Assembly (NCBI GenBank): GCA_028015205.1
Contig: CM051518.1
Coordinates: 54,422,372 to 54,486,371, forward strand
Reading direction: 5' to 3'
Length of the DNA stretch: 64,000 nucleotides
DNA from: Mytilisepta virgata
Taxonomy: Eukaryota; Mollusca; Bivalvia; Mytilida; Mytilidae
The notes beneath the pieces are model-generated. The model worked only from the letters and a program-made list of their open reading frames with translations, was not told where the DNA came from and made no database searches. The stretch's first letter is position 1; every line of letters starts with the position of its first letter. Positions 1 to 9,530 of the stretch are shown here, one piece after another. The translations under genes and the position numbers were made by a program.

Positions 1-874
1 TGGCTCCATGCTCATTTTGTAATAATCTTTGATAACTACAGGTAAATATTTATTTACACAGGTAAGTCATCGATTATCACATCTACAATACATTATGACG
101 TAGGTTTAATAATAACTCGTTCGACTTACTTATTGACCTGTAGCTAAAGTAGACATCTTGGGTATTTCGCAATTGCTGCAGGCATTGGGCTCCAATAGGG
201 TACACTTTAACATACTAATTAAGGGTGAACATTCAAATAATAATGATAATAGAACAGAAAATTAGACATTACACATTAGATTTAATATCGTAGAGGTTTA
301 TTGCAAAGACAAATGCAATGGTCTTTCAAGTCGAGGAAAACAATCTTTTAGGCAATGTGCTTAAATATGAGACACCGTATGACCTATATTTGACTACTTT
401 TATCTTTCAAAAGTAATGTAAATTCATATTAAGTAACTGAAAAATGCAGACGAAAAAAATATTTCTTCCATATTGCATATATCAAACACACAAAGAAAAC
501 GAAATATTCCTAGGTTTCGAATATAATGACAACGAAGTTGAAAAGAACTGTTGAAGTATTTCGTAGTCAACATGCAGCAAGATCTCTGATGCCAGTTGAC
601 CTACAATCATCTAATTAGGTATGGAGAGTACCTTACACGTGCTTCCTGCCCAAAAATGGAGGTCAAATGACCCATATTTCACGTTTTCATCCTGCCATTT
701 GTTTTGTCGAAATTTTAGTCCTGGACTTTTTTCGCCACTATTGCAGCCTAAATTTCCTGATTGACCCAGGTCATGCATTTGTTTTCACGCCTAAAGTGAT
801 CCTGTCTTTTTATTTTGCAAAAATCCTGGTCCTTCCTTCTTTATTTCAATTTTGAGTTTTATGGATAATTTTTT

Positions 875-1101
875 AATATTAAATATTCTCCATGAAGAAA
901 CAATTTTATTGTTAAAATATGGATTAACTTTGTTGTAAAGAAAAATTGTAACTATGACGTCGTGATAAACAACTTGTGTCTCCAGACATTTTTCGTTCAG
1001 CATCTGAAGAAGACGGTTGTATCGTCGAATATATATGCGAACTTTGTGCTTTAAAATATTAAATATTCTCCATGAAGAAACAATTTTATTGTTAAAATAT
1101 G
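875..1101. repeat. 47-bp exact direct repeat, 180 bp apart
   Basis: The stretch 875-921 recurs without mismatch at 1055-1101. It begins AATATTAAATATTCTCCATG and ends TTAAAATATG. The second copy runs straight into the dispersed repeat that follows at about 1099. Confidence 0.85.
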
Positions 1102-1395
1102 ATAATTTTTATGAGAGTTATTGCCCTTGGAAATAGAAATTATTGCCAAAATATTAGTTTTCGGAAACTTTTTTCCAAACCCTTCTACCAAATGATCTCA
1201 TTTTTGGTATGCGAGCTTATAATGATGAGCTACAGATCAAGTTAGTGTTTCAGGCTATTCGGATAATAATTGTGAGAGTTGTTGCCCTTGGGAACAGAAA
1301 TATTTCCAATTTGAGCATTTGGTTTGTTTTCTCACAGTTCTAGCCTGTAGGGGACTTTGTATTGCTCAGCAATACTCTTAGAATGCTTATTACAT
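1099..1395 (+). repeat. Partial copy of the 8951-9530 dispersed repeat family
   Basis: Shared blocks include TTATTGCCCTTGGAAATAG, CAAAATATTAGTTTTC, GAGCTTATAATGATGAGC and the right-end block GTAGGGGACTTTGTATTGC. The left end, with the GTCCCCTACCGGC motif and the CCGT-rich stretch seen at 8951-9050, is missing. The copy is therefore left-truncated. Confidence 0.7.
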
Positions 1396-2143
1396 AATAG
1401 TTATTAATGCAGAGGTCGACATTGAGGTATATAGATTGTATATGGGCCAGATTATTGACTGTTTAAATAGTTATTGATCTCTTCATAAATAATTACATAA
1501 AAATGGAATTAACTTCACTTAAATTCTGGGAGTGCGAAGTATAATAGTTCCAAGGAATAGCACGATACAGGTGTTTAAAATTCCTTCTAAATGCTTACAT
1601 GTACCATATTTTTTTTTGGAAAATATGACAACTACCGTCGTACTCAATGTGGCGCAATCATAAGAAGATAAATATCATGCAGGGCTTTATTTCATATATT
1701 TTAAAGCATTTCGTGACAAATGTCTTTGTATGACATTTATCTACCAAATGGAATTTCTATTAAAAATCATAACTAAGATAAATAAATAATAAAATAAATA
1801 AAGCAAACATACAAAAACATTTCAACAACAAAAAGTAATTAATACATAAAAAAATGTCGAAGAAAAGGAGAAAATTTAGACTTGGGAAGTATGGTTCCTA
1901 TCCAGCTTCTCGTTTAAACGTCCGAATTCAAGAGTTTATATTTACATCTTTGAAAGTATCCTTCTTTATAATTTTCTATCTGTTTTATGTCCTTTAAAGC
2001 ATGCTCTCAATGTTGACCCATTATCGGTTTCTACTTAAGTTCGCAGCGTACATGTATGTTAAGATGAATGCCAGGATCTTGAGGTAGGGGGTAACCGTCC
2101 AAGTTGATTTCTGGTGATGAGATATTTGTCCTTGTTTATTTCG

Positions 2144-2252
2144 TTACATCCTGGTGTATCGGCCTACGGTGAATCTGCAATGTGGACAGGTATGAACAAC
2201 ATCTTTACATGAGTTCAAACAAAATGGAATCAGACAGCAAAACAGATACAAC
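2144..2252 (-). CDS. LITAF-like protein, coding exon 3 (C-terminal half of the LITAF zinc domain)
   Basis: Minus-strand last coding exon. A strong acceptor (polypyrimidine tract, then TTTTTTCAG) ends at 2253. The exon opens with one base that completes a Gly codon, then encodes residues 95-129 and a TAA stop at 2144-2146. The peptide contains the hallmark C-C-L-I-P-F-C block (residues 99-105), then [10 protein letters not shown] (110-119) and G-R-Y-T-R (124-128). This is the conserved C-terminal signature of the LITAF domain: its second CxxC zinc ligand pair (C116, C119) and the H-x-C-P-x-C...G-x-Y motif. The CC-rich hydrophobic segment is the part that family knowledge places in the cytosolic leaflet of endosome/lysosome membranes. 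The phase matches exon 2 exactly (GG|G). Confidence 0.9.
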
Positions 2253-2587
2253 CTGAAAAAAGTACGTATTATTAGGTCCCTTATGAAATGATTTACAACG
2301 AATTTAACACATAAATTGTTATTTCAAACGGCATAATCCAGCTGATCAGTAAAAGTGACTATAAAAATAAAAAGGGAGCAGAAAAGTTGTAATGTCACGA
2401 GGGACACTTTTACAAAAATGTTTGAAAATAAAATGGCTGATTTTCGTAAATTGCCACAAAGAACATAACCGTTGTTTGTACTTTTGCCAGTTAACAATAA
2501 CAATTGATAAGTTATAACAGTAATAACAAGTAATCTATAATTAAATATTTTAACAATAAGTTAATTTTCTTAACATCTTCACACTGT

Positions 2588-3026
2588 AAAATAACAATCC
2601 AAAGATACTAATGTTAGATATAGTAAATTTATTCTATGCTGTATACGACGCATTTGTTCGAAGCATTTCAAGGAGTTACCTCTCATCAGCAGCATTAAAA
2701 CCGAAACATTTGGAAAACCAAAAACCAAACTTATTTTAAACAAGAAGTACTCATAACCAAAAATACCGAAATAGGAAGCCAAATTTCAGCTAAGGCGATC
2801 TACCATGTGCAATACAAGGAATGACCCCTTAGTATTTCTACTATTTTTGAATTTTGCTAAATACGGGTAATTTCTGTAACAATTCAATGAATATTCATGT
2901 CAGACAAGTCTGACGACTGGGTTGGCGAATACCCTCGGGGACCTACCGTCCACCATGCAGAGGCATCGTCCCAGGAGTTTCAAAATAACAATCCAAAGAT
3001 ACTAATGTTAGATATAGTAAATTTAT
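2588..3026. repeat. 45-bp exact direct repeats in intron 2 of the LITAF-like gene
   Basis: 2588-2632 and 2982-3026 are identical (start AAAATAACAATCCAAAGATA), 394 bp apart. Between them, at about 2910-2975, is a GC-richer block (ACCCTCGGGGACCTACCGTC...) that I recognise from memory as part of a dispersed mussel repeat. Confidence 0.8.
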
Positions 3027-3535
3027 ACTATATTTCAGCAATATATGTAATATATTTCAGTTTTTACGTCGTCTTGTTTTATTTTTCTAATGTCTGTTAT
3101 GTATTTTAGTTCATATTTTTTAGTATCCTTTCTCCGTGTTACTATTTCCTGTTCCCAGGATTTCATTCTGTCTCTGGATTTTGATCGGTTTGGTTTTCAT
3201 TTTGATTCTTTCCTGTCGATGTTCTGAGGACTTTGATGTAATACAAAAGTGTACACTATTTTCATTTATATTATGTAAAAAAATGTTTCCCACGTGCAAT
3301 CGTTTTCAGGTTTTACTGCGTTTTTGTCGAGGAATGATAATTTCAGTTTTAAAAACGATTAAAGATGTTGATGGCAACTAAAAATTCGTTTCATATTGAT
3401 ATGGTGATTACGTTTGCCAGTTTTCATAATCAACCGTCTAACGCCTTAGACAGCATTTATTGGGAGAGGTATCATATTTTAATTCTTTTAAACCAATATT
3501 AAAAGGTTCTATATTCACTGCTAATGAACACCTAC

Positions 3536-3722
3536 CCAACAAAACACAGAACAGCACATACGACATATGTTATAGTTCCTACTTCATAATGTGTGGATGT
3601 CAGAATATCCGCTTGACAACTTGTACATTTCATCCTAACCGGCATCTCTCCAAACGATTGAACATGTCCGCCATAAACGGGTTGTGTATGAACGACAACT
3701 GTTGACTGACATGCTGAGTATG
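3536..3722 (-). CDS. LITAF-like protein, coding exon 2 (PPxY tyrosine and first CxxC)
   Basis: The acceptor (CTATTCACAG) ends at 3723 and the donor GTAGGT starts at 3535. The 187-nt exon takes up phase 1 (G|CA, Ala32) and leaves in phase 2 (GG|G, Gly94). It encodes residues 33-93: Y33 completes PPAY, a V-V-V-H-T-Q-P stretch (40-46) follows, then P-V-R-M-K-C-T-S-C-Q (59-68) with zinc ligands C64 and C67, and a hydrophobic run T-Y-V-V-C-A-V-L-C-F-V (83-93) that enters the membrane-embedded segment. The order and spacing of P-V-x-M-x-C-x-x-C-x followed by the hydrophobic stretch is the N-terminal half of the LITAF domain. The unrelated 81-codon plus-strand frame across this exon is a shadow. Confidence 0.9.
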
Positions 3723-4184
3723 CTGTGAATAGTTAAGTAAATAGTTAAGTTAATAAATTCTAATTTAGTATATGTAAAGGTATAGATTTAAAATAAAATA
3801 TTTAAACTGATATATACATTTGTATATCTACCATGTAAGTTGACTAAAATTTTACCACACTAAGAGATATTATTTGAAAATGTTCAACTCTGTGATAATT
3901 TGCATAATCCAAATGTTCTGTAAAATTGGTAAATTTATCTGTTGCATGTTCAATAAGTTCATTCCAAAGAACATGCCTTGAACATACCTGCCTTATAGTT
4001 ATGATTACCATACACAATCATGTAGGTTGGGAAGTTCCCTTTTTTATATTTTTTTTATGTTAACTTATTTGTAACAAAAAATCCTTATAACAGCTACAAA
4101 AATTTTGTAAAATAAATATCCGTAATACAGGTTTTGATACGCAAGATTTGCACGTTTCCACGATTTACCACTCATAAGTTATTC

Positions 4185-4262
4185 TGAAGGCCAGAAATGT
4201 TTAAAGCCGAAACTATAATCCAAAAATGTTGAAGAGTATAAATTCAAACGCCAAAACGATTG
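4185..4262 (-). repeat. Fragment of the hammerhead-bearing repeat family (5' part only) in LITAF intron 1
   Basis: The reverse complement contains an ATTTTTGGATTATAG-like block followed by a T-rich, GGCCTT-containing stretch. This parallels the region just upstream of the ribozyme core at 43510-43550 (TTTTGGATTATTGTTTTTGC ... TTTTTGGCCTT). No CTGATGA core follows, so this is only a relic. Confidence 0.4.
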
Positions 4263-5248
4263 AAAAATTTAAAGTAAAAACCATTTAAGGATATAGCTAT
4301 ATTCGAAGGAAATAATCCTTTGTTTGTGTTGTGCTGAAGGCTTGCAAGTCCAAAGACGGGGATCAGATTTACAGGTCTGTACCCTCTCTCTCTTTCTCTC
4401 TGCATATAAATGCATATAAATGGGAGCTTGGAATTTTGGATTGATATGTCGATAATAAGAGTATTCCTTTCTGGGGAAGCTTAGGTCCTTGCGTTGTGCT
4501 GAGAACAGTGGATGAGAACGTTTTTATCGGAAGAATTACCACTGATGCTTTAAAGAAAACTTCACTGAGCTGAAAAATTATCATCTTATCCGAGTAATAT
4601 TTCAAACTGTATTGTACTAAAATTTTAGTGTCGAAACATTAAAAACCATAATCTTAAATAACCAACGACCGCAAGAACTGGCCTTTCTCCTGAATGGTAA
4701 CAACCTATTTTATTTGCTATCATTGATAGATCATTTTTCTATAATCTCTTTTTAAACGGATTTTTATTTGACTTCAGTTTTATAATAGGGATTGGAATTA
4801 TCGTTTGTATGAAATATTTTTGTCCGCTTAAAGAAGATTAACTGACCATTATATATTGTTCATAATATTTTTTCAAATAATAAACTCTCAATAACAAAAC
4901 AGATTGCCTCGATATTTTTAGAAGAGAAATAAAATTTTATAATAAAATAGAATAGAATAGATTAATCATGCATATTTAATTGATGTTTATGAATCCGCTC
5001 TCTTCATCTTGGAGGCAGCCGGATCGCAATTTAATTTTGGATCAGATCTGCAGATACAAAAGACAACCAACCGTTAACGTGACATTAGCCTTCCGTTAAA
5101 ATATAACACCATTTGAGTGCACACACATATATATACGTAGATAAAAAACCATGAGAAATGGATTATGATGACAATGTCTTTATGTTACACTTGGTTTACT
5201 TTATCATTTAAAAGAAAAACTTCTGAAAAACTCTTGAGTGAAACTTAC

Positions 5249-5342
5249 CAGGTGGGGGTCCTTGAGGTGCACTGTTAATTCCGCTGTTCGGTACGTTATT
5301 GTACGTAAATGCGGGAGGAATTTCTGATTTTGAAGGGTCCAT
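5249..5342 (-). CDS. LITAF-like protein, coding exon 1 (proline-rich N-terminus)
   Basis: The start ATG at 5342-5340 sits in a strong context (A at -3, G at +4). The exon encodes 31 codons plus one base and ends at a near-perfect donor, CCTG|GTAAGTTT (GT at 5248-5247). The peptide begins M-D-P-S-K-S-E-I-P-P-A-F-T-Y and ends G-P-P-P. Low-complexity, proline-rich N-termini with PPxY-like motifs are typical of LITAF-family proteins. PPAF at 9-12 is a degenerate PPxY, and the real PPAY (30-33) is finished by exon 2. The exon is too short to be seen as an open frame. It was identified from its donor and ATG context and confirmed by phase agreement with exons 2 and 3. Confidence 0.85.
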
Positions 5343-6050
5343 CTTTAATTTCTTTATGAAACGTTTCAATTTTTATTTACGTTACTATTTCACGGTTGCT
5401 TGTCCACTTTAAACGGATTATAAGTCCATGTTATGACGTGTTTTTTATTGACCACACCTGTCAACATTAATGAAATCGATTTACATGTTGATACAAAGAC
5501 ACAAACAATTATACGCTGCTACCATAGATATTCCAGGCATTATTATCACTAAACACCATTATCAACCTTAATTTCTAATTATTGAATTGTACAGAAAAAG
5601 ATATGCAAAGTAACTTTATGTGATGTCTACTCCCCAAGTATGAATCCTAAGACTCAAGTAAAATTTTATATTTTGAAAAATATCTTATAACAACGTATTA
5701 CAACAAAAACTTATACATTAATACAAAATTAGATAAGAATTTAGTCGCCATGCCATTCATCGCATCATTTAATATTTTTACAACATTATAACACGTTGGT
5801 TATTAATTAAGGTTATTGGTAATTAAAACGGACTATAAAATGTTATAGAAAAAAATTGCACTTTTAAAACACGTGTATATCGCTTTTCAATTAAATTTAT
5901 GTTAGAGATTGTCAGTTATAGAAAGTATACCATAAACAGAGTCGTTGTTTATTTATGTATTATTTTATTTTTACTATATTTATCAATTTATTTATCAGAT
6001 ATATTTACACTTATTGAAATGTTTTATTCATTATTTTTTATAAAAAATAA
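5343..6050. other. 5' flank and presumed promoter/5' UTR of the LITAF-like gene; otherwise empty
   Basis: Upstream (to the right) of the minus-strand ATG. The reverse strand shows ACGTCAT (CRE half-like) and an AATAAAAAAC stretch near 5435-5460, but no convincing TATA or initiator. The rest is AT-rich with no gene or repeat that I can name. Confidence 0.35.
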
Positions 6051-6967
6051 GAGGCTCCCAAGAGCCTGAATCGCTCACCTGTTATTTTTTGTGTAGATCT
6101 TGAATCAGTGATTATTTTTAAATGTATACCGTAGCATTTTTCGCCTTCATATTGACTTCTTCAGCTAAAATATAGCATCCTGAACCCAAATATATATGTT
6201 TGCTAGGGACTTTTTCTTCGGTTGCTATAGTATTGGACCTTTTCAATGGCATTGACTCTCGACCTTCCATTTTGACTTGAACAGGTAAATTTTAGGGTCC
6301 TGAACACAAATATGTCTGGTTGCTAGGGCATTTGCCATCGGTTTCTATGAATTTTTTCAATGACCTTGACCCTTGACCCCCCATTTTACTTGTACAGCTA
6401 CAATTTAATTTATTTCAAGTTATGCTCTAAACACTGTGACAATATATCAGACCATTATTTTTATTGATAATTAATGTTTACATGTAAATAATCTTTCATG
6501 TTGACTTATTTGTAGATCTTACTTTGTTGAACATTTTTGCTGTTTACAGTTTGTCTTTATCTATAATAATATTCAAGATAACCTAATACTGCAAATGTCC
6601 TTAAAATTAACAATTCAGGGACAATAACCCAACAAAGGTTGACCGATTCGTCTGAAAATTTCATGGCAGGTAGATCTTGACAGTGTCAGTTTTGCTCTAA
6701 ATATTTTAGTTTTCGAGATATATGCCAAAAACTGTAGTTTACCCCCCTATGTTCTATTTTTAGCCATGGCGGTCATGTTTCTCAACGGACAAGAAAATAA
6801 AACAAACTTTATTCTAGATACTTAAAGGATCATTCAGACTAAGTATGGCTGGAACAGGTTAAGTGGTTTCAGAGGAGAATGTCTTTGAAAAAGTTTACGA
6901 CAGATGGACGGACGTCCGGACGGATGACGGACGTCAAGTCATGGCAAAAGCTCACATGTCCTTTTAG
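6051..6967 (+). mobile_element. Non-autonomous repeat element, copy A of the GAGCCTG...GCTCACC family
   Basis: It begins with a hairpin AGGCTC-CCAA-GAGCCT followed by GAATCGCTCACCTG, and ends TTTCAGAGGAGAA...AAAAGCTCACATGTCCTTTTAG. Internally there is a tandem unit: TCCTGAAC starts at 6178 and 6298 (120 bp). Just before the right end is a GGACGGACGTCCGGACGGATGAC-type CGT/CGG-rich block. Copies B (34525-35640, inverted) and C (51592-52387) share both ends. No protein is encoded. The family behaves like a mobile element but I cannot assign a superfamily. Confidence 0.6.
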
Positions 6968-7129
6968 TTTCTATCTCATCGGTGAAACTAGATACGTGTA
7001 TCTTTTATTATATTTCATGTCTTATCGAATTAACATTCCAGTTAAATAAACATATTATCCCCTGCCGCAACGCGACGGAGGGACTTAGTAATGGTCTGCG
7101 TCCGTCCATACGTCCCAATAACTTTATGG

Positions 7130-7900
7130 ATGCAACTCCTCTGAAGCTATTGGAATGATTTGGTTTATATTTTACAGGAATGGTACCTATGACACGAAGA
7201 TGGTCACACTTAACCGCCATTTTAATCAGCGATTTTTACAGGAGTTATGGGACTTTGTTGTTTTTCATCACATTGTATCATATGCATACCTTGTGGACGC
7301 AACTCCTCTGAAACTATTTTGCAAAGTTTGTTAATGTTTTGCAGGAATGTTACCTATGACATGAAGATGATCACACTATACCGCCATTTTCATTCAGCTA
7401 TTTTTCAAGACAGGAGTTATGGGACTTTGTTGTTTTTTTATCACATTGTACCATATGCATACCTTGTGGACGCAACTCCTCTAAATACTCGGCAGATATC
7501 ATTAATATTTTTCAGGATTCTTTCCTATGATATGAAGATGATCACACTATACCGTCAGCGATTTTTGCGGGAGCTATGGCACTTTGTTGTTTTTTATCAC
7601 ATTATATTATATGCATACCTTGTGGACACAACTCCTCTGAAATTACTGGGCATATATCATTTATATTTTGCAGGATTGTTACCTGTGTTTGGATATTTTT
7701 ACATGAGTTATGGGACTTTGGGCATATATCATTTATATTTTGCAGGATTGTTACCAGTGTTTGGATATTTTTACATGAGTTATGGGACTTTGTTGTATTT
7801 CATCACATTGTACCATATGCATACATTGTGGACACAAGACCTCTGAAACTACTCGGCAGATTTGGTGTATATTTTCCCAGATTGTTGCCTATTATATGAA
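7130..7900 (+). repeat. Degenerate tandem array, units of about 134-172 bp with a recent 72-bp duplication
   Basis: The landmark GGAGTTATGGGACTTTG (or variant) recurs at 7241, 7413, 7570, 7704 and 7776. The last interval is exactly 72 bp (7649-7720 against 7721-7792) with one visible mismatch, so it is a recent frame-preserving duplication. Each unit also repeats a TGGAC-CAACTCCTCTGAA-like block. Open frames of up to 199 codons here are by-products of the repetition: the same peptide recurs in two frames and no known domain is present. A further unit at about 8380-8482 / 8757 onward is split by the element at 8493-8746. Confidence 0.75.
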
Positions 7901-8047
7901 GATTATCATACTATAGTGCTATTTTGATTTATTGATTTTTCTCTTATGATGGTGCGCTGTTATCTATTTCTCGCGCGATGAATTATTTGTCATAACTAAT
8001 TCCCAATGATATGATATGAATAATTGTTACCAGAAATTCTTTTATTT

Positions 8048-8142
8048 GATTGGCCTTGATTCAAACGTCGCTGTTTTCTGATTGGTTGAAATCTGTGCGG
8101 TCATCGTTGAAAGCCAGCGTTGCCTAGCAACATTTGACGTCA
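8048..8142 (+). promoter_or_regulatory. Composite NF-Y / RFX X-box / CRE motif cluster
   Basis: Reading left to right: an ATTGG (inverted CCAAT) in GATTGG at 8048-8053; CTGATTGGTT, a full Y-box, at 8078-8087; GTTGCCTAGCAAC, a perfect palindromic RFX X-box, at 8119-8131; TGACGTCA, a perfect CRE, at 8135-8142, three bases after the X-box. X-box plus adjacent CRE plus Y-box is the composition known from RFX/CREB/NF-Y promoters, though here the Y-box is upstream. No gene start is visible nearby, and the surroundings look repetitive, so this may be the promoter of a mobile element. Confidence 0.5.
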
Positions 8143-8248
8143 CAGAAAAATTAACGTTAAGATTCTCGCGGGTCGGACGCCGAATCACAAACAAACAAAT
8201 ATTCCTGAAGAATCATAAGAGAAATAGGTTGAACAACTCGTAAAAATT

Positions 8249-8347
8249 AGATACCACTTGATATCAGCTCTCGTTATTTAACTCGCCAAAGGCTCGTTTA
8301 TTATTATATCCAAATTAAACAACTCGATTTGATATCAAGCGATATCT
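8249..8347. repeat. Imperfect inverted repeat around TTGATATCA
   Basis: Left arm 8249-8266 (AGATACCACTTGATATCA) and right arm 8330-8347 pair at 16 of 18 positions with a 63-bp loop. It lies between the promoter-like cluster and the tandem-repeat remnant. Confidence 0.55.
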
Positions 8348-8492
8348 AATTCTCGCTCATTGTGAAAACTATACTTATAGGAGTTATGGGACTTTATTGT
8401 ATTTTATCACATTGTATCATAGGAATATCTTGTGGAGACAACTCCTCTAAAACTTTTTTGCAAATTAGGTTTATATTTTACAGGATTGTTAC

Positions 8493-8746
8493 ACAGGTAC
8501 ACGGGTATAGGACCCCCATTTTTCCAATCCCCCCCCTAAATTTTATGTGTTCTTCACAATTATCTTAATTTTCTGAACTAGTAAACAAGGCTTATTTCCT
8601 GGTTCAGAAAATTCAGATAATTGTGAAGAAAATGGATAGTTACTAGGGCTGGATAGTAAACAAGGCTTATTTCCTGGTTCATTGTGAAGAACACATAAAA
8701 TTTAGGGGGGGTCGGAAAAAGAGGGGTCCTATACCCGTGTACCTGT
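8493..8746. mobile_element. Foldback MITE with about 67-bp terminal inverted repeats and a 10-bp target-site duplication
   Basis: The left end starts ACAGGTACACGGGTATAGG and the right end is its reverse complement. The arms stay alike for about 67 bp apart from a few changes in the poly-C region. GGATTGTTAC flanks both sides (8483-8492 and 8747-8756), a 10-bp target-site duplication. Inside, TAGTAAACAAGGCTTATTTC occurs twice (8579 and 8654). The element interrupts a unit of the 7130-7900 tandem repeat. TSDs of 9-11 bp with long inverted repeats point to the Mutator-like group, but there is no transposase here, so that is only an inference. Confidence 0.85.
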
Positions 8747-8950
8747 GGATTGTTACCTATGATATAAAGATTATCATAATATACCGCGGTGACAGACCTA
8801 TGGTTACGTGTTGCAATCTTGTTTTACTAGATTTTCCGGACTTTCAATTTGATTAACAGAGCAGTCCGGGTAACAGATGTCAACACTATTTTTGTTGTAG
8901 GAATTCACATTGTTAGTATTTTAGGTGTTGTGTTCCATCATGTTTTATTA

Positions 8951-9530
8951 GTCCCCTACCGGCAACGCCGAAGAGGACTATAGGTTTGCACCCTGTCCGT
9001 CCGTCCGTCAGTCCGTCGTACCGTCCGTCGTTCCGTCCATCCGTCCGTCAGCTGCACTACAGTTTTCCGGACTTTTTTTCAGAAACCATTTAACCTGATC
9101 ACATTTTGTATGTGAGCTTATAATGATGAGTTACAGATCAAGTCTGAGTTTCACGCTAATCGGATAATTATTATGAGTTACTGCCCTTGGGGATAGGAAT
9201 TATTGTCAAAATATTAGCTTTCCGGACTTTTTTTTGCAAAGCCATTTACCGCCCTTGGAAATAGGAATTATTGTCAAAATATTAGTTTTCTTTACTTTTT
9301 TCAAACCCTTTTACCAAGTGATCTTATTGTTGGTATATGAGCTTATAATGTTGAGCGACAGAGCAAGTTTGATCGGGTAATTATTGTGTGCCCCTTGCAA
9401 ACATAGTTTCAGGAATTTTAGGAGTTATTCGTCTTCGTCCGATTCATATAGTCAAGGAGATTTGATATGTTTTCTCACAGCTCAAGCCGGTAGGGGACAT
9501 TGTATTGCCCAGCAATACTTTCAGAATGGT
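8951..9530 (+). mobile_element. Dispersed repeat with 13-bp inverted GTCCCCTACCGGC motif
   Basis: GTCCCCTACCGGC (8951-8963) is matched exactly in inverse at 9486-9498. Conserved sequence continues past the right motif (TTGTATTGCCCAGCAATAC), as in the partial copy at 1099-1395, so the true terminus lies beyond it. A CCGT-rich simple repeat fills 8995-9055. Two internal blocks of about 100 bp (TTATTGTCAAAATATTAG) are tandemly repeated. No coding capacity. Confidence 0.65.

Larger units (their letters stand above)
1..2143. other. Non-coding AT-rich block at the left edge, 3' of the LITAF-like gene
   Basis: No supported exon. It holds a 47-bp exact direct repeat pair (875-921 and 1055-1101) and a fragment (about 1099-1395) of the dispersed repeat whose fuller copy lies at 8951-9530. 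The LITAF-like transcript on the minus strand must end here. AATAAA reads on the minus strand at 2135-2140, only 4 nt after the stop, and again at 1686-1691. Confidence 0.6.
2144..5342 (-). other. LITAF-like gene (SIMPLE/CDIP1 family), full coding span, three exons
   Basis: Spliced coding sequence: 5342-5249, 3722-3536, 2252-2144, 390 nt in total, 129 residues plus stop. Intron phases are 1 and 2, and both introns have GT...AG ends. Layout: proline-rich N-terminus (1-32), PPAY at 30-33 created across the exon 1/2 junction, first CxxC at C64/C67, hydrophobic segment about 80-109, second CxxC at C116/C119. Known family role: small monotopic zinc-binding proteins on late endosome/lysosome membranes. 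In the mammalian members PPxY binds Nedd4-type WW domains and P[ST]AP binds TSG101. Here only an NSAP (23-26) resembles the latter. Length is typical of the family. Intron 1 carries a relic of the hammerhead repeat family, and intron 2 carries 45-bp direct repeats. It could be any of the several LITAF paralogues found in bivalves, so no symbol is given. Confidence 0.88.

Noticed and set aside
3460..3705. 81-codon plus-strand frame
   Set aside because: Antisense shadow of LITAF-like exon 2, whose minus-strand reading has family motifs and consistent splice phases.
7247..7899. Open frames of 199 and 107 codons on the plus strand
   Set aside because: Both arise from the same tandem DNA repeat read in two frames. 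They have no domain, codon structure or splice context.
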